From: Ridgeia piscesae
Lineage: Eukaryota > Annelida > Polychaeta > Sabellida > Siboglinidae
Assembly (NCBI GenBank): GCA_025642075.2
Contig: JAODUO010000151.1
Location: forward strand, 92,501-156,500
Direction of reading: 5' to 3'
DNA: 64,000 nt
In this document: positions 44,901 through 56,400 of the stretch, piece by piece
Layout: every line of letters begins with the position of its first letter
How positions within the stretch are numbered: position 1 is the first letter of the stretch
Made by a program: the position numbers and the translations under genes
The notes under the pieces: model-generated
Database searches by the model: none
What the model was told of the DNA's origin: nothing
The model's input: the letters and a program-made list of their open reading frames with translations, nothing else

Positions 44901-47900
44901 AAAGGAAAGGTTTACTTACAATGTATGATTACCAGTAATGAATTACTGCTGTAAAGTGTGGGGGACTACCTACATCATGTATTATAATCTTACAAATGAG
45001 GGTGATTTGAATGATATGCGATGTTGATAGTATTTATCATACTAATATGTTATTTAATAGATGTTGAGTACAAACATTCTAAGACCTAGTGGATTATAAG
45101 ATGTTATCAATTATGTATAAAGTGTCTAACAGTGTCCGACAATGAATTCAAACCAACATTAAGTTAGTGTAGTTAGTAATTTATGTGATTAAACACTGGA
45201 ACTCATTGCTTTCAGTATAGCAATGGCACCAACATTTCATGCATTTGTGTGCACATTAAAAATGAACATGATCAACAAATGTAACTAAGAGGTCATTGAT
45301 CAAACACTGCATATTTAATTCTACCTTGCGCTTCATTTATATCAATAAGTGAGCATATCATTGATTGTATTTGTTTCAAGACAGTATAATTATGCAATTG
45401 TCAAACAAGTATTACCCAAGGGGGTACTATCAATGTGTTATTTTGTTTATTTGCTTTATAACAACCGATAATAACCAGCACTGTACTAATCTGTAATATC
45501 GGCTTATTAGTTGGACACTGCATTTTTATATGGCTGGTTTTTGCTAACACACCCAAATGTATAGGTTACCTAACCAAGATGCTGGGTGCAATGTTGTTTG
45601 AATGAAGTATGTTACATTTTGTAAAGAATTATTATAGCAAAATGTTTTTATGCAAAAAATTATACAATAATATTTGATATTGTTCTAGTGTTAAATTATT
45701 TATTTGTTTAGGCAAACAATTGTAGAATATGATAACCCTTTATTTTAACAATGATATCAATTCATGGTTCTATTACTTCTGCAAAAAAGGATGTTTCCAA
45801 CTAAACCACCTGTGATATTACTGTCTGTCTTCTTCACGATTTGTGCTACTACGCAATGATTGTACTCAACAACAGTGTTTGTCATACAACTTAATGATTA
45901 GCCACATTTGCCAAGGGTGGATCCAGTGAGCAGTTAGGGTGGACACAAAAACCTACAGAATCTGCACCAATACCCTCCTGGATCTGCCTACTCACCTGCA
46001 TGAAGACTTTGCCAATGATCACGTCATCATCGTCTTTAAACACTGTGCTGAATATGACAGTGACACGATCCTTCATGGCATCAACATACCTGAAACATTG
46101 TCTTTCTGTCAGTTCTATGATTTGTTTACAATTATTCAACTTTCATTTTTCATGTAACAAAAACAAAGATTAGACTGTCCTACGGTCTTAGTGGTCATCT
46201 CAGAATGTTGATGTCCATGTCATGACAAATTACTTTTGTCTGGGAGAGTCAAATGTCAGACATCAAGATTTTACACTTCGAACTGATTCTGTTGATATAT
46301 GACATTTTCACATCAACATTCACAAACTTGTTTCTAATGGAGCTGTGAGGACTAAGGACAGACAAGAGTATTATTTTTATATTGGCACCTAATGTTCTGC
46401 GATAATACTTCCAGGTGACCATATTTGAAGGTGATCATATTTGAAGGTGACCATATTACTATTACAAACTCTAGGTAGACTTCCTGACTTCTTAGCTGGT
46501 GCCACACATCCAGATCTATTGTCAAACACGTCTGAGTTCTTTTTCAAACTGAATCTGGCCAGAAAACACATGTTTGTGAGTAAATATTCCAGCTGTGCAT
46601 AACTGCATATGATGAAAATGCATTCTTAACTACTTGTTTCATGGTATTATTGTACAAATTCTACAGAAATTCTATGAGGCCTAGAAATGAGTGTGAGCCT
46701 TAGTGGTGAGTTTGACGAGTGTCAGTTGGTGAATTTACCATCAAATAAAACTTATGTTATAATTTTTTTTATTTTACGTGTAAATATAGCACATGGCTTG
46801 AGAGGTGTGTATAATATGACACACTGTATCTGCAAGACTCACATGGTTTCGTCCTCGCGGTAGTGGATGATGGCTCTCTTGTGCCCACTCGTTCCCTGCG
46901 TTTGGAAGTCAAAATACTTCTCAAAGACCGACGCGAAACAGTTGCGTTTGAGCAGTCCCACTTTCTTGATCACTTCCTCCTGGTTGCTGGGCAGATTCTC
47001 AAGGTCAAACAGCAGCGATATGTTGTAGCCTGCAATGACAGTATGACATTATTAGCAAAGTTATGATTTTTTTCTGAAACACATTAAAATGTTTCCCAAT
47101 TGCATGGGCTGCGGCAGTATGTCGCAAGCAGTATTAAATGGTCTTGGCTCAAAGTCTGGGTGCAGCTTTAAATGAGGGTTTTGCCTGCAACAATTGCCAT
47201 TTGGCATGGAATAAATTCGGGATTTAGGTCAAAAGTTGGGGTGCGACTAGTAATACAGGATTTACTGTATTTTTGTGTCGCTTTTAATATTCTGCAATAT
47301 TATTAAATGTGAATTTTTAACATTCATTAATAAATTAGTGCTGATAGTAACAATTATTAATAAATTCTTTGAATGAAGGAATAACAATAACTCTTGGGCA
47401 CAGTTCTGATTAAGTAGATAGTGATGCTTATTATTGGGGAAGATTCATGCAGTCATTCTTATGAACGTTCACCCACAGCAGGTATATATTTCCATTAATC
47501 TGGCCTTGAGAGAGTTAAGCAATGAAAGGGCAATAATCATGTCAATAATCACACATAAAATATTGTTTTACTTTTAATAAAGGCTCCATTGTTCATATGT
47601 CATTAAGGTGTTACAAACATTGATTGCATTGTAAACTGGTTCGTCATAAATTGCCTAAAATGAAAATTCTACGATGATTTTATATAGCGCTGTATCCAGT
47701 GCTTAGGACTGCTCAAAGCGCTTTTACACTTTACTTCCCCAGCAGACCTGTTCAATCAAATACTGTCTCAACTTCTCTGGGAAGCATCCAGCCAAATGTT
47801 ACAATTAATGTGTGAAAGGCTGCTCGTACATATAGCCACTACTGTCTATAGCCAGGTACTCATTTATACAGCTGAGTGAACTGGAGCAATGTAGAGTGAA

Positions 47901-49864
47901 AAAAACTTGTACAAGGTTTTAACACCACAGGATTCAAACTCAGGTTCTCTTAGTCGAGAGTCTGAAGCTCTACCCTTGCGCTCTAATGTCCAGATGTGAT
48001 GATTCCTTTCGAGGTGACTTTTGACGTTATCTACACTGTAAGGAGTCCTGAGTGTTGCTGGAAGTGTTCTTATATAGGACTCAACTTACCAGGTTCTGGG
48101 TCAGTGAGGTGTGACCCGTACACCCTCTGGATGAGATCATCTGCTCCATGCTCCTGGAGGTCTTTGTAGAACTTGAGGGCAATTGATACCTAGCAACACA
48201 GGCATATGGTAAAGATACTCAATACATCCCCAGCGAACACCATAGTTTTAATATTTTTCTCTACAGACATATTTACCAGTCATTTGGATGGGCTAATATC
48301 AGTTTGGGCTGGCAGAAATTCTAGCCGACATCCTCTGATATGGTCATCATAAAAGTTTACGACGTGTTGAGTATCTGCTTCTGAATCCAGCTTGCCCGTG
48401 GTTTTTGTCGGGTGTCTTCTCTAGCTTTTTCGTTAGTACTTTTGTGAGTACATTATAGATGTTTGATAGTAGACACATTGGTCTGTGATTCTTGAGGTCT
48501 TCCCCAAGGTATAAATGTTAATATTTTATGTTACACAGATAATAGTAAATACATTAATAGGCTGTCTACTATAAAGAAAACGTGATTTCGTATTGGTTTG
48601 CGCACAAATAACCAATACAAACCTGGATCTTAGTCTTGTCACCACTTGGGTTTGACATGTGGTAGAGCACACCATCAAAATCTAGAACAAAATCACACAA
48701 AGTAGCTATATATTTATATGCACCGAATAGTCACTACTGGGTATGAACAATAAAATACTCCCAGTTATCAGTTCAAAAATTGCCCCTTATATTTTATCAG
48801 AAACAACAATCTGGGGTCTGGATTTTAACACAATACACCGTGAAATGTATGAACAGTCTTGATGTTTGTTATCAATGTTGATGGCTTGATGGAACTTATG
48901 CATTAGTCAACATGTCATGTGACCGATGAGTAAACTTGTAGAGAACGTTATTAGCGAATAATTTAGTAACATTACCAGATATATTTGTATTACATGAAAA
49001 TATGATGCAGTCCTACCTGCAACTGTGATGTCGACCGAATCCGGCTTCATCCTGTGCAGACAAGTCATTATGTGTGTGAGTCAGCGTGATTATTACAACT
49101 AAACATTCACACAAAAAGTTATGTTCTATCTAATAAGGTTCATTAGTTTTACATCAGAAAGATCATACCTGTGTTATGGTTGATGAATGTTACTGGCATA
49201 AGTTAAAATAAATAATAATAAATCATAGACTGTCAACCACTCCAAGGTACAAACTGCCCAATTATTTTTTCGTAACACGTTCAGAATAGCCATTGATCAC
49301 TTTCAATAGACTTTTGAGGTCGAAAAGACAGCGTGGTCGACATAAACAAACTGTTCATTGCTCATTCCATGTGCACAGCGCAGTAACACATGCACTGCTG
49401 CACTTTTGACTGGCATAAATCGGAGTGCAAGTAGGGTCTCAAAATGCAATATTTGTGAAACATAGATATAATATATATATATATATATATATGGGAATGT
49501 TGATTGATCATGTTTAGGATTAGAGTTTGTGTGAGGTATCCAATATAGGCAAATGTATAGTTATAATGGCAAAACTGAGGTGGGCCGAATTCTGCATAAG
49601 TGCCCCGATACCCAGTTGGGGGCAAACATCTGGGACCAAGATCTTATCCTTTTTAAAAGGACCTGAGGCCGAGGGTGTATCGTCACACTGACTCAGTCAC
49701 ACTCTGATACTCGCACCGCCCCGCCGGCGAACCCGGAAACAACTTAGGGATGCATTTGGCATGTCTTACGTTGTTACTGTAAAAACTTACCCTGCCATAG
49801 CATTTTGAAACTTCAATGTCAAAGTTTCTTCAACTATACGATTGTTAATTTCAAGCAAAATCAT
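41992..49864 (-). CDS. ARPC2: Actin-related protein 2/3 complex subunit 2 (p34-Arc)
   Basis: Coding exons, read leftwards: 49864-49791, 49051-49017, 48681-48623, 48189-48090, 47029-46843, 46089-45996, 44492-44366, 42512-42412 and 42153-41992. All junctions are GT-AG and in phase, giving 312 residues (human 300). Key matches: [64 protein letters not shown] with [56 protein letters not shown] and [20 protein letters not shown]. With ARPC4, ARPC2 forms the core of the Arp2/3 complex and contacts the mother actin filament; it acts in the cytoplasm in branched actin nucleation. The C-terminus (after KKTFS) differs from other animals. A donor-like GTACGT at 42052-42047 could instead lead to a small last exon ending SR as in vertebrates. 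Intron 7 is almost wholly a 21-bp minisatellite. Confidence 0.96.
42270..42400. repeat. Purine-rich (GAGA/GGGA) tract in ARPC2 intron 8
   Basis: GA-rich simple sequence on +, hence a long pyrimidine tract on the transcribed strand between exons 8 and 9. It could be triplex-prone (H-DNA), which is an inference. Confidence 0.7.
42513..44245. repeat. 21-bp minisatellite filling ARPC2 intron 7, including its 3' splice site
   Basis: Units alternate ACTGTAACACAACAACACAG-like and ACATGTGACACGACAACACA-like 21-mers, roughly 82 in all. On the transcribed (-) strand each ACTGTAAC unit reads TTGTTGTGTTACAG followed by T, identical to the actual acceptor of exon 8 (TGTTACAG then TGCTG). The - frame through the array is open and continuous with exon 8; the + frame gives TQDCNTT heptapeptides. 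Confidence 0.95.
47675..47990 (-). mobile_element. tRNA-derived SINE-like repeat
   Basis: Read leftwards, it begins with a tRNA-like head: AAGGGTAGAGCTTCAGACTC (A-box-like) then GAGTTTGAATCCTGTGG (B box, consensus GGTTCGAATCC). About 250 bp later it ends GCGCTATATAAAATCATCG. The TATATAGCGCT tail occurs also at 1955. It lies in ARPC2 intron 4. The A box is weak; the B box and position are the main support. Confidence 0.6.
48350..48510 (-). mobile_element. Short RTE-like LINE fragment in ARPC2 intron 3
   Basis: About 150 bp closely similar to 37440-37595 (shared TAGTACTTT, GATGTTTGATAGTAGACACA and GGTCTGT), coding the RPMCLLSNI region of RT on -. It is a second copy of the same family as 36.5-37.9 kb. 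Confidence 0.75.
49465..49492. repeat. (TA)n microsatellite
   Basis: Dinucleotide tract in ARPC2 intron 1. Confidence 0.9.
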
Positions 49865-50599
49865 GTTTGCTGATGGTAACTTTTAATAGTAAAAACTTCG
49901 CAAGTCCAAAAGGAAGCTATTCTACTGCGGAAGTAACATCTACGAAGTTTAATATTTGCTGACATTTCATTGGTCATAAAAGCCGTCATAAATGCCATCT
50001 ATCGGAGCTGTTCAAAACTAAAAACTATTCATTGCCTCGTTGTTTCCAGCGGTTGGTAGCGTTCTATTAACTAACTAGCACAGTTATCCTATTTTTTTAT
50101 ATCATGTGAGACGTGCTAATCAAGATTTTTTCGCAAGACTATCACAATTACTTAATTTTTTTTATACAAAAGTAAACTATTAATTTCTTAATCGATTTGA
50201 TCATTTTCATACGCCTGTGGTCGCATGACGATGCGAAACCGAGGCAACTTGTTTGAAAATGGCGACTCCCATGCGATGACAGCTAGTTCGGCTGAGTTGA
50301 AACTGCATTGAACGGTATTTTACCAGTACTCCGATTGCATAAATGACAGATTTTTCGCTCATTAAAACATACAAATGATAATACTTCAACAAGTTCACCG
50401 TGAACAAATTATTCCTGCAAAAGTTCAGACAATTATTTTGCGTTATCCTTTGAAGTTTGAGTTTTTGCGGCCACAAACAATAATTTTAGTATAATTAATA
50501 ATATGTACAAATGTTGACATTATGATAATTATCAAAACAATACATATATAACACTTGACAATAAAACTAACCATTTACATGTTTAGTGCATACATTGAT

Positions 50600-50775
50600 G
50601 TATGTACATGAATTATATCTGGACGATCGAATAGCGCTTATACGCAAACATGAATTATTTGTTTGTACCCGGACGAATAGCGAACACCCGCAAACATGAG
50701 CTATTTGTCCATATACGAACAAATAGCATAAATACAAACATGAGCTATTTGTCCATATCTGAACGAATAGTCCCC
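50600..50775. repeat. Short tandem repeat, about four diverged copies of 45-60 bp
   Basis: Copies share GCAAACATGAGCTATTTG and a following (G)ACGAATAGC. Intergenic between ARPC2 and ZSWIM2. Confidence 0.7.
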
Positions 50776-51229
50776 CAGTCCCCACATAAGTGCTATATAC
50801 TACTGATATAAGAAGGCATGTTTGAATGTAGGTTTAAATAGCAACTGTTTCTTATGAAATAGTCTTAATACAGCAAGTTTGTATCACCTGTTTGTTGACC
50901 AGTATTATGAGTACACACAACACAAGCGATTTACTTGGTACAGATGGGAGCGACGCCCACATTTGTAACCTTGTTTTATTTTAGGCCTTTATTTTATTTG
51001 TCCGTGTCCTTTTTTGTAGAAATATGGCATTTGCTGTTAATAATAATCTAATTCTTGCAGTACATAGCTTCAATCAAGGTGTCATGAAAGTGATGATTAT
51101 TTGTTGTAAACTAACTGTAGTACGTAATATTTATTACAGATCAAACACATAAGTAAGCAGAGATGACTTTAACACCCAGCATTAAAAACAGCTTCCACAT
51201 GTCAAGCAAATAAGACTACAGGCCCACAT

Positions 51230-51490
51230 CAATAAAACAAGATATACAACTTAAACCCATACATCCCCATGTATGAACTACACAGCTTAATGTGCATAAA
51301 TCCACACAAGTTCATATAACACAGCTTCAACATGAAAGGTAATAAACCTACTGGCTCACATAAATAAAACAAGATATACAGATTAAACCCATACCTCCCT
51401 ATGTTTAAACTGCACAAGAACATATGACACAGCTTCAACATGAAAGCTAATAGACCTACTGGCATAAATAAAACAAGATATACAAGTGGC
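51230..51490. repeat. Two to three tandem copies of a 103-133-bp unit
   Basis: AAAACAAGATATACA occurs at about 51236, 51367 and 51470. Between copies are shared ACACAGCTTCAACATGAAAG and TAAACCCATAC blocks. Confidence 0.7.
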
Positions 51491-51701
51491 CTCACTCATT
51501 TGTCTGTACTGTAAAGTTAATATATATTTGACTTTGTTGTATTTTGTGAATTATAAGTAAAGGACCGACGTGATAAAAATGTTGCCCTGTCATACACTAT
51601 GCTTCTGGACTGGATGTATTTGATCTTCTCTGCATTATAACAGGGTGTTTAGTTACATGCATCATACATACAATGAGAAATGGCTATTTACTCTTTGTAG
51701 A

Positions 51702-53350
51702 ATGGCGAGGCAAGTAGCGTGGCGTCGTACGCTCAGCGACAATGTGAGCTGGAGGCAGGACCAGGCAAACAATGCAACCATCTACATCCTCCGCCAGTTT
51801 GGCCCCATGGGCTTCTTACTGAAGGAGGAGGGGGAAACGAAGAATTTCAAGGTGACTCCCTGATTTGATTACTTATTTTATTATTTCTTTTGTTTTACCC
51901 TGTAGGCTATGTGTTATTATTTACAATGTCTACTTTTATTTATATTATTTTTATATAATTCAATTTAAAACAACATATTTTAACATTTGTGTATTTTGGG
52001 TAGACTATGCATGTCTCCTGGATTTGATGGTGTCTGAATACCTGGGGTAAACCATTAGTTTATTACCCCGAGTGTTTTGTTTCTGTATTTGTGGCTACGC
52101 TGTGTGACAGGTATTCCTGGGAGACTGTCACCAGTGCACCTGCCCTGTCTTCAGGAAGGAGAAGGACCTCTGTAAGCACATCTGCTGGGTAATACTCAAG
52201 AAGTTCCGAATCCCCAGAGACAACCCAAGTAAGTAGCCTGTTGAGGGTCTAATTCAATTGTGTCTCGATCTTTCCCTTGCTACAGCAATTGTAAATTTTA
52301 AAAATGTTGACCTTTCAACTACAGTACCGTGCAATCTGTCGTACACAGAGTAAGACCGTGCATTTACGTGTGATTGTCTAAATGCATACTATAAAATTGT
52401 TTGTGATTAACATGTTTTACATGAGGAATGTATTCGACATATTTCGGCTTTATTCAGGAATATATATGACATAGTTCGGCTTTATTCAGGAATACATATG
52501 TCATAGTTCGGCTTTATTCAGGAATATATATGACATAGTTCGGCTTTATACACATGTGATGAGTTGCTTGGTGTACTTGTTTCTAATTCATCATAAGGTG
52601 TTTTGAATTTTCTCTGTAATTATCTTTTATATGAATTGACTTAATAAATGTGTGAACTTTATACTTTAAATAAATATTTTAACTATATGTAAGTTAAACA
52701 ATGAAAACCTGTAATATTTATCTATCAAAGTGACGGTAGTGTTCTTGTCGTCAGTCACCTGGCAGCTCGGTCTGGTAGAGCGGGAGATCAACGAGATTCT
52801 ACAGGGCATTCTTGCCCGACAGGAAGCACGCACAAAGCCAGCCGTCCAACAGAACACTGCCCCGGGAGGGGGTGGGGGGAGTGCGGACAATGGCACTATC
52901 CCTCAGCGGGAGATCACGGAAGAAGATGTGTGTCCCATCTGTCAAGAGGAACTGCTTGCGAAGCACCAACCTGTCACTTACTGCCGGTGAGTCCCACACC
53001 TCCCTCGTGTTAGTTTACTGATAACGACAAGTGATTAACATAATTTAATTTGCAGCTATATATATATATATATATAATGGCAATTTATATAGTTCCTGTA
53101 TCTGCCACGTGGTGGCGCTCATGACAATGTGTTCATCAGACACATATAAAATATCATGCAAAAACAATACTATTAATGTTAATATAACAACATTTTAGAT
53201 TAAAAAATAATAATAGAATTACCTTGCATTATAGAATTAATAAAAATGATGACATCATTTTCAGTATAAAGTAAAGTAAAATTAAAAAAAATTTTATACA
53301 TGTACAATAATAATAAAATTAAACAGCTGTTTGTAATTTAGGAAAATATG

Positions 53351-53417
<67 letters not shown>

Positions 53418-56400
53418 GTATATACTTTTTTACTTTTTGTATTATGTTAAAGTTGTAATAGCAAATGCAAACTGTAATATTCAAATGTTTGTTTTGTTAC
53501 CAAGCAAATGTGAGAGAAATGTAACATAAATTACATAAAAAATGCAAAACAAATTATTGGTTAAGTCAATGATACATTTCTGTTGATACCCATTGTAGTC
53601 ATCTTGAATTTTTTTTTATTTAAACATTGTTAATCATGTTGTCATACATTGTTAAGTATATAATAATTAAAAATAACACATAAACCCGTTGTTACAATGT
53701 TGTTACAACCTATATTTAAATAGTTAAGCTGATATACTTGTTGTTAAGATATATTGCTTTATGTGTAGTATTGTGTATGTAACGAAGAAGAATGATTGTC
53801 CCAGGTTTGGCTGTGGTAACAACATCCACATCAAGTGTATGAAGATTTGGGCAGATCACCAGAAGTCGTCGGGTGATAGCAGCATCAAGTGTCCGATGTG
53901 TCGCGTTGACTTTGGCTCACTGGCACATCTACTCACAGAGTTCCGCAACACAAATGTTCGCTCCACACATGCGGACCGCATGCACGAACACCTCGGGGTG
54001 ACGTGTCGGGAGTGTGGTGTCTGTCCTGTCACGGGAAAGTGCTATAAGTGAGTAAAACTGCAGCGTGGTTGGTGTAGTGCATCAAACATATATTTGTGGA
54101 GTTATTAAGGGAATGATGATGGTGATGTTAATGGCAAAACAGTGTTGATGATAATATGTTGCTGTGTACTGTCCTTCAGTTGGTTACTAGGTTTTTCATG
54201 GTTCTGAGTGATTTGCTTAGTTGAGACACTAATCATTACCTGTCCCCTTGGTTTGATGGTACTAGGACACTAGACTATACAGATGCTCGAGGGATGACAC
54301 TCTAGTGAACGAGACATTTATCAGACACATTAGCAAATTGTTAACAGAAATATAATAAATAGACATACTTTGATCAGTTGGGGAAGCTTAATGCCATAAC
54401 TAGGATTGGTCACACTTCAGCTGCTTCTAGAAAGGGTAAATGTAGGATGAACTATCACTGTAGTGTCACCAGTCCTTTTGCACTGGTAGATGGAGCCCTG
54501 AAATTTCAGCATGTAAGTTGCAAAGTACCTAGGAATGGTAGGGTAACACTAACAAACTATTCTTGTAATTGGGACATATCCTTTTTACAGATGTTCAGTG
54601 TGCGTCAACTTCCACTTCTGTCAGACCTGTTTCAACACACCTATTCACACACAACATGCCTTCCAGTTCAGGCTGGTGAGTAAATATTTGTATTTATTTC
54701 TATTATTTCAGGGTGAGAATTGTTGCTATCGTGAATGTTATTCTGGTTGATTGCAGTCAATATAAGCTCAGGTTCTCCATATTGTAAGTGTCATCGCAGG
54801 TTCTTTATGTCAGTGTCACCTCAAGTTCTTTATGTCAGTGTCACCTGAGGTTCTTTATGTCAGTGTCACTTCATGTTCTTTATGTCAGTGTCACCTCAGG
54901 TTCTTTGTCAGTGTCACCTCAGGTTCTTTATGTCAGTGTCACTTCGTGTTCTTTATGTCAGTGTCACCTCAGGTTCTTTATGTCAGTGTCACTTCGTGCT
55001 CTTTATGTCAGTGTCACCTCAGGTTCTTTATGTCAGTATCACCTCAGGTTCTTTATGTCAGTGTCACCTCAGGTTCTTTATGTCAGTGTCACTTCGTGTT
55101 CTTTATATCAGTGTCACCTCAGGTTCTTTATGTCAGTGTCACTTCATATTCTTTATGTCAGTGTAACCTTGTGTTCTTTATATCAGTGTCACCTCAGGTT
55201 CTTTATATCAGTGTCACCTCAGGTTCTTTATGTCAGTGTCATCGCAGGTTCTAAATGTCAGTGTCACCTGAGGTTCTTTACGTCAGTGTCACTTCAAGTT
55301 CTTTATGTCAGTGTCACTTCATATTCTTTATGTCAGTGTAACCTTGTGTTCTTTATATCAGTGTCACCTCAGGTTCTTTATGTCAGTGTCATCGCAGGTT
55401 CTAAATGTCAGTGTCTTTACGTCAGTGTCACCTCAGGTTCTTTATGTCAGTGTCATCGCAGGTTCTAAATGTCAGTGTCACCTGAGGTTCTTTACGTCAG
55501 TGTCACTTCATGTTCTTTATGTCAGTGTCACTTCATATTCTTTATGTCAGTGTAACCTTGTGTTCTTTATATCAGTGTCACCTCAGGTTCTTTATGTCAG
55601 TGTAACCTTGTGTTCTTTATATCAATGTCACCTCAGGTTCTTTATGTCAGTGTCACTTCATGTTCTTTATGTCAGTGTCACCTCATGTTCTTTACGCCAA
55701 TGTTACCTCAAGTTCTTTATGTCAGTGTCACCTCAGGTTCTTTATGTCAGTGTCACTTTGTGTTCTTTATGTCAGTGTCACCTCATGTTCTTTATATCAG
55801 TGTTACCTCATGTTCTTTATGCCAATGTTACCTCAATTTAGTTATGTCAGTGTCACTTCATGTTCTTTATGTCGGTGTCACCTCATGTTCTTTATGTCAG
55901 TGTCACCTCAGGTTCTTCATGTCAGTGTCACTTTAAGTTCTCCATGTTATGCTTGGTTGTAGAAGAGCACCCAAAGGTGGCGCCCTGCTCCAGAACGTGC
56001 CCGAGCGGGTGGCACTGGGCTGCCCGATGCTGTTGTTGACAGTCTGATGACTCGAGACATTCGAGATGACGACTATGACTTACTGCTGCAGTTAGACAGG
56101 TAGACAAGCACACAGACTCACAACACACACCATACAAGTAGACAAGCACACAGAATCACAACACACACTATACAGGTAGACAAGCACACAGACTCACAAC
56201 ACACACCATACAAGTAGACAAGCACACAGACTCACAACACACACCATACAAGTAGACAAGCACACAGACTCACAACACACACCATACAGTAGACAAGCAC
56301 ACAGACTCACAACACACACCATACAAGTAGACAAGCACACAGACTCACAACACACACCATACGAGTAGACAAGCACACAACACACACCATACAGGTAGAC

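Larger units (their letters stand above)
49865..51701. promoter_or_regulatory. Divergent intergenic region between ARPC2 and ZSWIM2
   Basis: ARPC2 starts leftwards at 49864 and ZSWIM2 rightwards at 51702, so both promoters probably lie here. No motif can be assigned with confidence. The region contains two tandem-repeat blocks (50600-50775 and 51230-51490). The ZSWIM2 ATG is preceded by TTTGTAG, so a 5' noncoding exon further upstream is possible. Confidence 0.4.

Noticed and set aside
54788..55962. A 226-residue Ser/Val-rich protein
   Set aside because: It is the 25-bp minisatellite inside ZSWIM2 intron 5; there is no start context and no family.
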